Positions 43,392-51,869 of a DNA stretch of 64,000 nt are shown in pieces. The translations under genes and the position numbers were made by a program. This stretch comes from Candidozyma auris (Eukaryota > Ascomycota > Pichiomycetes > Serinales > Metschnikowiaceae). The notes below the pieces were generated by a model. The model did not search any database and was not told where the DNA came from. It was given only the letters and a program-made list of their open reading frames with translations. The stretch is from assembly GCF_003013715.1 (NCBI RefSeq), contig NC_072813.1, forward strand, positions 1,550,001-1,614,000, in the 5' to 3' direction. Position 1 is the stretch's first letter. Every line of letters starts with the position of its first letter.

Positions 43392-45941
43392 TCAGAGTGC
43401 AACTTTGGGCGGGAATCCTTGAGAGGTCCATGAGGTCATATCCACCTGCCATCCCTTCCAAATCATAAGACGCTCCTTGAAATCAGCCGAATCGCTGGAA
43501 AACATTGCAAGCACTCGTTGTTCTTCTGTAGCAAACTCGTTAGGGCATTCAGCCACGTCGGAAACGCCTTTACCAGTTTCTTGACTTACTGGGGCGTTCC
43601 TCGTGAACTCCTCCAATTCTTTATCAAATTCATTCAAGTCAATATCCTTAATGTCAGGCTTTTCACTAAGCAGGGAATCAATATCGATGGTTTCAGCTCC
43701 TTTTTGAGCATCACTGTGTTGCGAGAGCGAGACATCGCCAAGAAAGCTTTCAAGGCCCTTGGCAAACGCTTCCTCGTCAGGATTTGCCTTCTCTGATGAC
43801 TTAGTGGTGCTGTGTTCGACATTTGAGTCAGTCTGATCTTTCTCGATGACTGGAGCTTCCCGTCCCTTGACCCTATCCATAAAATCACCTGAGTCAACGT
43901 CCTCATTTAAGTCGAGATCGTCAAGTTTCGTAACTGGTTGGGTCTCTTCAGCTTTGGCATCTTCTTGGCCGATACCCTTGATATCCAAGTCCTGATCACC
44001 GAGGAGATCATCCTCAATCGCAATTTCCTCTAATCCGTCTTCTTTTTGTTTTAGATTTTGAGTCTCCTCCCGCGCAAGCAACTCCTCAACTTTGTCGAGC
44101 TCGTCCTTCTCATACGTGAGGTTTTCACCTTCAGCTATTCCTTTGTCGGCTTCATTCTTTGGAAGCCCATCAAGTCTTTCTTCCTCGAGTCTTTCTTTAC
44201 CGATTCCCTCCTGCTCTGCTCTCTCACTGGCAAGTGTCTCTTTTTCAGCTATTTCCTTCTCAAGTCTTTCTTGGTCCTGCTGGACTCTCTCCTGCTCGAG
44301 TCTTTCATTCTCAAGCCTTCCTTGCTCAAGCCTTTCTTGTTCTAGCCTTTCTTGCGCTAGCTTTTGTTTCTCAAGTTTTTCTTTCTCGAATCTTTCTATC
44401 TCGAGTCTTTCTCTCTCAAGTCTTTCCTGCTCAAGTTTTTGCTGTTCGAGTCTCTCCTGCTCAAGTCTCTCCTGCTCAAGTCTCTCCTGCTCAAGTCTCT
44501 CCTGCTCAAATCTCTCCTGCTCAAGTCTCTCCTGCTCAAGTTTTTCTTTCTCAAGTATTTCTTGCTCAAGTCTTTCTTGCTCGAGTCTCTCTTGCTCAGC
44601 CTGTTCTTGTCTTTCCTGTTCAGCCTTTTCCTCCACAAGTCTCTCCTGTTCGGCTTTTTCAGCTTTGCGTCTCTCTTCCTCAGACTTTTCAGCTTCAACT
44701 CTTTCACGCTCGCCTCTTTCCTGCTCTATTCTTTGAACTTGCTCAGCCTCAAGCCTATCCTTTTCGTCCGCTTCGTTTTTGACTTCTTCAGCCTCTCTAT
44801 CTTTCACAGGCTCCTCATGTGGAGCAGTCTCGTTGTTCTTGTCGAGAGTGCCCAAGTTCTCTGTAATGTTTGACTCGATCTCTTTAGAAAGTGGATTCTC
44901 GGATGCTTCATTAGTGATACCAACGTGTTCATCATCAATTGGACCTAAGTCAAGCTTGTCGAGCTTACTTTGCACGTCGTTTTGTCCCTCATTTTCCTCA
45001 TTGCTGTTCTTGTTCTCTTCCATTGGTGCATTGTCAGGAACATGAGCAGCTGCACCCTCTTCATTGTCATCGAGATCATCAATGGGACCGAGATCCAACT
45101 CATCAAGATTAGGCTTGCTAGGAGCAAATTGATGACCATCGTTACCTTCGAGAGCACTAGCTTCGACCAACTTCTCTTTAGGCTCTTTGGTCTCGTCCAC
45201 TGAGGAATCGGTGATCTTTGTCAAGTCATTTGGATCAGGTCCAACATCATCAGTCTTTGAGGCCTGCTTCTCAATTGAGTGATCAACAGCAATCTCCGTC
45301 TTACCACCACCTGCCTTCTCGGCATCGGAGACATTAACAGACTCAGCTTGGCTGGGTTCCACACTAGGTGTCTCAGAGGGTGCGAGCTCAGGCTGTTCTG
45401 TGCTTACACGGCCTACAATCGACAGAACAATGTCCAGAAGGCCTGCATCAATTTGCTTATCGAAATCCTCGAACGCCTTTTCGTCGGCTTCCAGGTGGTT
45501 GGAAAATGTACGAAGAACCTCTGATCGGCTTGAGGCAGGTCTGGGTGCCCCCAAATCATGCAATCCACTAGTTTCAAGTCCATTATGAGGGAAATGCGAG
45601 TACTCGTCGTCAAGCAAGTCATCATCAAGGAGATCGTCGATTTTGCTCAACTTCAGGGAATCCTCCACGGGCTGTTCTGTGTTGGCCTGGGTGCCCAATT
45701 TCTGCTCAAGAGCCTTGATCCGTTCCTTCAAGTCCAGATTGACAGTTTTTAGGTCGTTATTTTCATTTCTCAATTTTTCTATCGTGGCTGCTTGCTCTTC
45801 GATTGTCTTATGAAGCTGTTCACTTGTTGTCTCTGAGCCGGGTAGTTTGGGTAACTTTTTTCTGGCCTCTTCGAATTTTTTCCGTGCAAGTGCAAGCCTT
45901 TCATCTCTTGACAAAGAGGATTCTGGAGCGGTGCTTGACAT
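43392..45941 (-). CDS. long acidic coiled-coil protein with EQERL repeats
   Basis: The frame opens at 46001, but the ATG at 45941 (MSSTAPESSLSRDERLALAR) is preferred and gives 849 residues. The start SRDERLALARKKFEEARKKL and a following leucine-zipper-like helix (KTIEEQAATIEKLRNENNDL) resemble golgin-type N-termini. The middle is a long charged coil dominated by LEQER pentapeptides. Acidic clusters with DLLDDDLLDDE, DLGPIDD (three times) and DLLGDQDLD recur. The C-terminal stretch, VLAMFSSDSADFKERLMIWK and GWQVDMTSWTSQGFPPK, is compact and probably conserved. A clathrin-adaptor-associated or Golgi role is conceivable, but I cannot name the family. Confidence 0.75.
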   Translation of the reverse strand: MSSTAPESSLSRDERLALARKKFEEARKKLPKLPGSETTSEQLHKTIEEQAATIEKLRNENNDLKTVNLDLKERIKALEQKLGTQANTEQPVEDSLKLSKIDDLLDDDLLDDEYSHFPHNGLETSGLHDLGAPRPASSRSEVLRTFSNHLEADEKAFEDFDKQIDAGLLDIVLSIVGRVSTEQPELAPSETPSVEPSQAESVNVSDAEKAGGGKTEIAVDHSIEKQASKTDDVGPDPNDLTKITDSSVDETKEPKEKLVEASALEGNDGHQFAPSKPNLDELDLGPIDDLDDNEEGAAAHVPDNAPMEENKNSNEENEGQNDVQSKLDKLDLGPIDDEHVGITNEASENPLSKEIESNITENLGTLDKNNETAPHEEPVKDREAEEVKNEADEKDRLEAEQVQRIEQERGERERVEAEKSEEERRKAEKAEQERLVEEKAEQERQEQAEQERLEQERLEQEILEKEKLEQERLEQERFEQERLEQERLEQERLEQERLEQQKLEQERLERERLEIERFEKEKLEKQKLAQERLEQERLEQGRLENERLEQERVQQDQERLEKEIAEKETLASERAEQEGIGKERLEEERLDGLPKNEADKGIAEGENLTYEKDELDKVEELLAREETQNLKQKEDGLEEIAIEDDLLGDQDLDIKGIGQEDAKAEETQPVTKLDDLDLNEDVDSGDFMDRVKGREAPVIEKDQTDSNVEHSTTKSSEKANPDEEAFAKGLESFLGDVSLSQHSDAQKGAETIDIDSLLSEKPDIKDIDLNEFDKELEEFTRNAPVSQETGKGVSDVAECPNEFATEEQRVLAMFSSDSADFKERLMIWKGWQVDMTSWTSQGFPPKVAL
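44446..44535 (-). repeat. 15-bp tandem repeat coding for EQERL pentapeptides
   Basis: Six nearly identical 15-bp units, TCAAGTCTCTCCTGC on the plus strand, lie back to back. Degenerate copies extend from about 44270 to 44610. Each unit encodes one five-residue step of the coiled coil. The same array opens all the other frames and produces long false ORFs on the plus strand. Confidence 0.9.
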
Positions 45942-46947
45942 AGCTTTTCGAGTGCAATTGGTTGAACTTGATAATAGTGTGGGTGCAAAGGACTCCAACA
46001 CCTTGTACTTTCAGGTGGACGTGCGCGCACCTTAAAATGTGTAGTCACACGAACAGAAGTACCCCATATCACATATTAAATTCAATGTTCGAAAGTAGGG
46101 TTAGGAAGGCTGAGCGTAACCCACGAGATATTGATAACTTTTGGTTACTTGAACTCGCAAAAGCATAGAACTGATATTCTGGCTGGATGGACGGCAGATA
46201 CCCGGCGGTGTCGTCTACGCAATGAACTTTACCGTAGGAGCTGGATAAACGTAATCTGGGAAGACTTGAAGCGATAAGGAAGGTATCTTTAGGAGCCCCG
46301 GGAAAGCGCAAACCGGCAACCTCAAGGGTATGTTTTAACGGGAATATACGAGGTTGTCGAGATGTGCCTCCTACGAAGTTCAGCCACAAAGCCTTTCAAA
46401 AAATTGGTCTCAGAGAAGGTCATACAGAAGTTGGCGAGTTGTTCCTGTTTTTGCATAAATTTGACTTTCGAATTGAATTTATGTGAATTGCGATTCAGCA
46501 AAGGATGAGAGGGTTTATTGTATGAGGTTGCCTCGAAGAGAGTGAATTAGAACAATGGGTGATGGCGACCACAATGGTTGCAAAAAGAAGGTAGCGAGAA
46601 TAGGGACATGAAGCAGGGAATTCGAAGAGTTGGTTAAGCGTGCTGCGTCAAGAGCTAAGCTGCATTGCAAGTTTGACGATGAAGGATGAATGGTGGTAGG
46701 GTGGAAGGAGACACAGGGAAGCGCTCTCTATAGCCCTCATTATCTTTGACCTTTCCCCTGAGCAGACTAACTCTGCTCGATGTGTTTTGCGTGCTCAAAA
46801 AAATCTAGTATCAGGAGAAAATCACACCGAATGAAGAGTGTCTTAAACTCTAAGTGCAGCCATCGCAACTGTTCGTGACCAGAATTAGCCAGGCTGCATC
46901 GACAGTTTCAAGCCATCTCGCTAGTCGCTCATCGGCGTGGCTGCGGC

Positions 46948-46957
46948 TCGCTAGCGA
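46948..46957. promoter_or_regulatory. palindrome TCGCTAGCGA
   Basis: A perfect 10-bp palindrome in a GC-rich patch, close to a second palindrome. It may be a dimeric factor site. There is no direct evidence of function. Confidence 0.3.
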
Positions 46958-46990
46958 CGCTTTCTCGTCACTTTTCAGAGGAATCGCCAT

Positions 46991-47004
46991 CTTAGGCGCC
47001 TAAG
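46991..47004. promoter_or_regulatory. palindrome CTTAGGCGCCTAAG
   Basis: A perfect 14-bp palindrome about 1.0 kb before the zinc transporter and 1.05 kb before the coiled-coil gene. A palindrome this long is unlikely by chance at any one place. Confidence 0.4.
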
Positions 47005-47927
47005 ACGTACTAGGGTCTAGCGAAGCAAAGGATGCGAGGAGTGGTACTTGACAAACATTCTAAAACAGAAACTCCAATGTCATAAACAAGCCGCATGTTG
47101 CACTTTTTTCCAGATATTCATATGAGAAGCTCCTCAATGGACACATTTATTGCGAGCTGCCTGCGTGGAAGCGAGATGGCAGAGTTAAGGCAGAGTAAGG
47201 CAGCATAACAGAATAAGGGCACAAACAGAATAACAGCATCAAAGGCAGCAAGAGCAGAAGAAGATGTTTGGTGATGCAGGTGTTCCACAAAAAAAAAAAG
47301 AAACAAAAAAAAAAACTTAGTCGTGCAGGGCCTGCTAAGGCTGTCCTTGTCTACACCAACATCCTGTCTCTGACTACTTCATCGGTGGTCCGACAACGTC
47401 CAGTGACATCCATTGCGGTTTTACAACACTACCACCAGGGTAAGATGTGCGCCAATCAAAGCGTCTTAATTCAGTTACGCAGTGTGTCTGAACAATGCAA
47501 GCAGCCGCGCCAGACAATTGCCGCCTGAAGCCAAATTTCCTGCCTGGTTCCGGTCGATTTCAACTCTCGCCTCTGACGAGAATTTCTGCCAAGAACCTTC
47601 TCATGAGTCTTGGCTCTCGCTTACAATAATTGACAGCTTTGACAGCCTGCAACCGCAGTTTGACAGCTTTTTGCATTAGCTCGAACACCTTTTCTTGGTC
47701 ATGGAAGTATGACAACTATCTTCCACTTTATGCGATTGTGCATTGACACTACCTGGTGATGGAAGAGGTACCGTGGTGGTTGTGGTACAAGGTGCGTCCA
47801 TTCTTTTTGTACCAGATTATCCAGGGCGCATCTCATTAAAGCACTGCGTCAATGATTGGCTTTCGGCGTTCGTGCAGTCGTTCGATTGGCACTACTTTCC
47901 TCTCCTCTTTATCCTGCTGCATCGTAA

Positions 47928-47933
47928 TATAAA
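47928..47933 (+). promoter_or_regulatory. TATA box of the zinc transporter
   Basis: TATAAA lies 82 bp before the ATG at 48015, followed by a pyrimidine/T-run leader. This is a typical strong, regulated yeast promoter layout. Confidence 0.6.
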
Positions 47934-48014
47934 GGTGGCATCCTCCAGGGCATAACATTTTTCATTTTTTTTTTTTGATTTTACAAAGCTTCCATCTCCC
48001 TCATATCAGTCACC

Positions 48015-49109
48015 ATGGACTCTACTGTTGGTCAGGTTGTGCAATCTCTCGTCAAGAGAGAAGAGTGCGGTGAGAACGAGTACAACGGTATGTTGGGCGC
48101 TCGTATCTCCTCCGTGTTCGTGGTGTTGGTGGCTTCCTCCTTTGGTGCCGTCTTCCCCATCCTATCCTCCAGATACTCCTTCATCAGGTTGCCTGGTTGG
48201 TGTTTCTTCATTGCCAAGTTCTTTGGTTCCGGTGTCATTATCGCTACTGCCTTCATCCACTTGTTGGAGCCTGCTGCCGATGCTTTGGGTAATGAGTGCT
48301 TGGGCGATGCATGGGGCGTCTACCCATACGCCTACGCTATTTGTCTTGTGACTCTTTTCATTATTTTTTTCTGTGAATTGTTGGCTTTCAGATACGTCGA
48401 CAAAAAGATTGACGGTAACAAGGGCGGCCACTCTCACTCGCACTTTGGTGACACTAGCAACTACGTCAAGAACACCACTGAGAGTGACGAGGAAGCTAAA
48501 CTTAGCGCCAACGAGGTCGGTGAGAACCCATACCCCAAGCACTTCTCTCACGCCTACGAGCACAAGGATGATGACACCACTGCTCCAGAGTCCGACCAGG
48601 AGGACATTGAGGGCTTTTACGGTAAATTGTTGGCCATCTTTGTCTTGGAGTTCGGTATCATCTTCCACTCTGTTTTCGTTGGTTTGTCTCTCGCAACTGC
48701 CGGCGACGAGTTCAAGACCTTGTACCCAGTGATTGTTTTCCACCAGCTTTTCGAAGGTTTGGGTTTGGGCACTAGAATTGCCGCCACCCCATGGCCAAAG
48801 ACAAAGAGATGGACCCCATGGCTCTTGGCCATTGCCTACGGTTTGTGTACTCCAATCGCCATTGCCATTGGTCTAGGTGTGAGAAAGTCTTACTCCGAGG
48901 ACTCGCACACTGCTTTGATTGTGAACGGAGTTTTCGACTCTGTCTCTGCCGGTATTTTGCTTTACACCGGTCTCGTTGAGTTGATGGCCCACGAGTTTTT
49001 GTTCACTGATGACTTCAAGGGTGACGCCGGTTTCAAGCGTATGGTTGTCGCCTACGTCATCATGTGCGTTGGTGCCGGTTTGATGGCGTTGTTGGGTAGA
49101 TGGGCCTAA
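48015..49109 (+). CDS. ZRT2: ZIP-family plasma-membrane zinc transporter (Zrt1/Zrt2 type)
   Basis: This 364-residue protein takes zinc into the cell. It has eight membrane segments in the ZIP layout. SGVIIATAFIHLLEPAADAL covers segment 3. A His-rich cytosolic loop (GGHSHSHFGD) comes between segments 3 and 4. HSVFVGLSLATAGDEF (segment 4) and FHQLFEGLGLGTRIA (segment 5) carry the metal-site histidines. It ends GAGLMALLGRWA, the family C-terminus. Codon bias is strong, with no CTG seen, so expression can be high. The short N-terminus fits Zrt2 better than the longer Zrt1, but this choice is uncertain. Confidence 0.93.
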   Translation: MDSTVGQVVQSLVKREECGENEYNGMLGARISSVFVVLVASSFGAVFPILSSRYSFIRLPGWCFFIAKFFGSGVIIATAFIHLLEPAADALGNECLGDAWGVYPYAYAICLVTLFIIFFCELLAFRYVDKKIDGNKGGHSHSHFGDTSNYVKNTTESDEEAKLSANEVGENPYPKHFSHAYEHKDDDTTAPESDQEDIEGFYGKLLAIFVLEFGIIFHSVFVGLSLATAGDEFKTLYPVIVFHQLFEGLGLGTRIAATPWPKTKRWTPWLLAIAYGLCTPIAIAIGLGVRKSYSEDSHTALIVNGVFDSVSAGILLYTGLVELMAHEFLFTDDFKGDAGFKRMVVAYVIMCVGAGLMALLGRWA

Positions 49110-50486
49110 GGATTTCTTCGTGATTAATATTTACTTCTTTGCGCTAATAGATTAATGCCAATACGTATTAAACTACGTTCATATGTTGATTGTTTTAGTG
49201 GATGATGAAATGGCATCTAATCTCTACGCCATCTAGTAGAAGCAGCAGGATCGTGACGATACCATAGATAGCCATCCATAACTCGATTTGTTTCAAAATG
49301 GACTACTAGTTTGGCTTACTAAGCGATTTGCAATAAACTAATTATCTTTATCGATGAAGTAGGCGTTTCAATATATGTGATTTGTAGCATTGATGTTCCC
49401 AACGTAGGGCACAGTTTGGTCACACTAGTATAAAGCACAAAATGATTAAATAATCGTGGATTACTGCAAGGTTTTGAACATATAACAAGGCAGAAAGAGC
49501 GCAATGAGAATAGGACCAAACACAAGCTTCCTGTTATACAATAGAGACCTTTGCGTGTGAAGATTAAGAGCTACTAAGGTCGAATGATTATCAAAGTATG
49601 CATCTATAAGACAATAACTATATTGCAGTCGTAGTGATTCCTTCATTCGTCAGCCCGACCAGCCCGTATATTACGACTTTGTCGTAATGGCCAACTTTGA
49701 ACCAGAGAAATGAGAACGAACACGAGTCTTGGAACTTGCGGCAACTGAAAGTTTTCCCTGTTTACTACCAATGGGACATATTATGTAAGCATCTTTACAG
49801 ATTCAGTGAAGAGTCTCATCGTCTACCCTAATACTTTCCGCAGCCATCGAGCTCACCCACACTCTCAAATGGTACAATGTTAGGGGGATAAATAGTGATT
49901 TTTTTTTTTTTTTTTTTGAGGGGTTGAATCATCTCTACTTGTTTACTAACCAACTATTCCCATAAACATTGTGTCATCATCCATAGATAGTTTTTAATTC
50001 AAAAGAGCCTTCTTCATTTAACTGAATATGACTAAGCAATAAGTATTGACCAGAAATCGCATCACAAGCATTTAGGATTGATATACTTGGTCTTTAAATA
50101 AGTAAATATGACCAGAGTTTCTATTAATTACGAGGCATCATAGGTTGACAACTCAATGCATTTTTAGGGAGCGAAAAATCCAATATACTACTTGTCAGAG
50201 CTGGAATGAACACCATCATTGAAAAAGGGGACATGATGCGGCCTCTTTTTGAGTTTCCTAATCAATGAATCATTCACAAAACTCAAAAAATCAAGAGAAA
50301 AGAAGGATATTAACACCACTCCTGGTGCTTCCCAGTATGGTGGCCTGCACACAGCACCACTTGCCAATCTCAATACTTCTAACGACGGAACCAACACCCT
50401 GAACCCTAGCCCATACCTCAACACAAACACATATAATTGTTGAAACATCTCAATCAACAATAGATAATTCTTTCCAACAACGCAAT
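49110..50486. other. intergenic region between the zinc transporter and SNF4
   Basis: This 1.38 kb A/T-rich gap is upstream of SNF4. It holds a 19-T run at 49899-49917 and a near-copy of the recurrent element (TCCGCAGCC at 49837-49845). ORFs of 60-90 codons here have no recognisable content. Confidence 0.55.
49899..49917 (+). repeat. T19 homopolymer
   Basis: Nineteen T in a row, about 570 bp before SNF4. Long poly-dA:dT tracts exclude nucleosomes in yeast promoters. Confidence 0.9.
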
Positions 50487-51500
50487 ATGGCCGAACTCTC
50501 CACGAAATCGGCTAATTACACCCCAAATGACTATATCGAAAGCTTGTCTGCCGAACAGATCGAACACGACCAGAGAATCGGAATCAAGGCCATCCGCTTG
50601 TTCTTGCAAAGCAAAACATCGTACGATGTCTTGCCAGTATCATACCGCTTGATCGTGTTGGACACGTCGTTGTTGGTTAAGAAGTCGTTGAACATCTTGC
50701 TACAAAACAATATTGTCAGTGCTCCCTTGTGGAGTAACAAAACGTCTCGTTTTGCTGGTTTGTTGACCTCAAGTGATTTTATCAACGTTATTCAGTACTA
50801 CTTCCAGTTTCCTGAAAAGTTTGAGCTCGTCGACCAGTTGACCCTTGATGGGTTGAGGGACATTGAAAAGGATATCGGGGTAGCACCCATCGAAACAGTG
50901 TACATTCACCCATTTAAATCCTTGTACGAGGCTTGTGTGAAAATGTTGGAGTCGAAGGCCAGGAGAATCCCCTTGATTGACGAGGACGAGAAGACCCACC
51001 GTGAAATTGTTGTATCCGTTTTGACGCAATATAGAATCTTAAAGTTTGTGGCGTTGAACTGCAAGGAGACGAAGATGTTGTTGAAGCCTATTCGTGATAT
51101 TTCCGGATTGAATCGGCCAAAGGATATCAGTACTTGTACCATGAGCACGCCGGTGATTGAGGTGATTCACCTCTTATCGCACAAGTCCGTTTCTTCCATT
51201 CCTATTGTGGACGAACAAGGCAAATTAGTCAACGTCTACGAAGCCGTTGATGTGTTGGCGTTGGTGAAGGCAGGTATGTACACTGATTTGGACTTGAGCG
51301 TTGGAGAGGCGTTACTTAGGAGACCTGAAGACTTCGAAGGTGTTCACACATGCACGCAGAACGACAGACTCAGCACGATTATGGACACAATCAGAAAGTC
51401 GAGACTTCATAGGTTGTTCGTGGTGGACGATGAGGGAAAGTTGGTGAGTGTGATAACGTTGAGCGATATCTTGAACTACTTACTTTTTGGAGAGGACTAG
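50487..51500 (+). CDS. SNF4: AMPK gamma subunit Snf4
   Basis: Snf4 is the regulatory subunit of the Snf1 kinase, which is needed for growth on non-glucose carbon sources. The 337 residues (322 in S. cerevisiae) have four CBS repeats: IRLFLQSKTSYDVLPVSYRL and LQNNIVSAPLWSNKTSRFAG in the first, VKMLESKARRIPLIDED, SHKSVSSIPIVDEQGKLVNV, and IRKSRLHRLFVVDDEGKLVS with LSDILNYLL near the end. The start MAELSTKSANYTPNDYIESL is the only good candidate. Confidence 0.97.
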   Translation: MAELSTKSANYTPNDYIESLSAEQIEHDQRIGIKAIRLFLQSKTSYDVLPVSYRLIVLDTSLLVKKSLNILLQNNIVSAPLWSNKTSRFAGLLTSSDFINVIQYYFQFPEKFELVDQLTLDGLRDIEKDIGVAPIETVYIHPFKSLYEACVKMLESKARRIPLIDEDEKTHREIVVSVLTQYRILKFVALNCKETKMLLKPIRDISGLNRPKDISTCTMSTPVIEVIHLLSHKSVSSIPIVDEQGKLVNVYEAVDVLALVKAGMYTDLDLSVGEALLRRPEDFEGVHTCTQNDRLSTIMDTIRKSRLHRLFVVDDEGKLVSVITLSDILNYLLFGED

Positions 51501-51869
51501 AGACATGGTGGTATAATAAGATCGATTTCTTCTCACGCAAAACAGATCCAGTACTTGCGACAGTTTTGGTCCTGAGATCACGGTGGTTGGCTTCTCTCTT
51601 AGAAAAGCTTTGCCCTTTTAGGGATGTAAGTCCGATAGGTGGCTCCGCGCCCTCGACTCATAATTGATATAGATTCCGCAATCGCAATATAACGCGATAG
51701 AGGCACTGAAAATCTAATAGCCTATGTCTTACTAAGCATCTATAAGCAACATTCACTTTTTTTTTCCTTGACAGATTCAAATAGTACTTCTTTCCAAAAG
51801 AAAATCGGTTCAACCTCAGGCATCATTCGCATCCACAATTACTCATCTCATTCCGCTATTTAGCAGCTA
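51501..51869. other. intergenic region before the OPT transporter
   Basis: This 370-bp space between two plus-strand genes has a T-run at 51758-51767 near the OPT gene start. No recognised factor site is seen. Confidence 0.5.

Larger units (their letters stand above)
45942..48014. other. 2.1 kb intergenic region upstream of the zinc transporter
   Basis: The longest gap in the window. It is shared by the coiled-coil gene and the ZIP transporter. It holds two perfect palindromes at 46948-46957 and 46991-47004 in a GC-rich patch, A-runs at 47290-47317, and a TATA box before the transporter. I found no canonical ACCTTNAAGGT zinc-response element. Small ORFs here look random. Confidence 0.55.

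Noticed and set aside
44058..44873. Three long plus-strand ORFs rich in Ser, Leu, Phe or Gln
   Set aside because: They are the other frames of the 15-bp repeat in the coiled-coil gene; repeats of this length keep all frames open.
47260..47330. Long A-runs as a possible retrotransposon or processed-gene tail
   Set aside because: No coding remnant or target-site duplication was found next to them; poly-A tracts are common in yeast promoters.
45942..48014. Zap1-type zinc-response element before the zinc transporter
   Set aside because: I searched by eye for ACCTTNAAGGT and near forms and found none; ACCTTTTCTTGGT at about 47686 has the wrong spacing.
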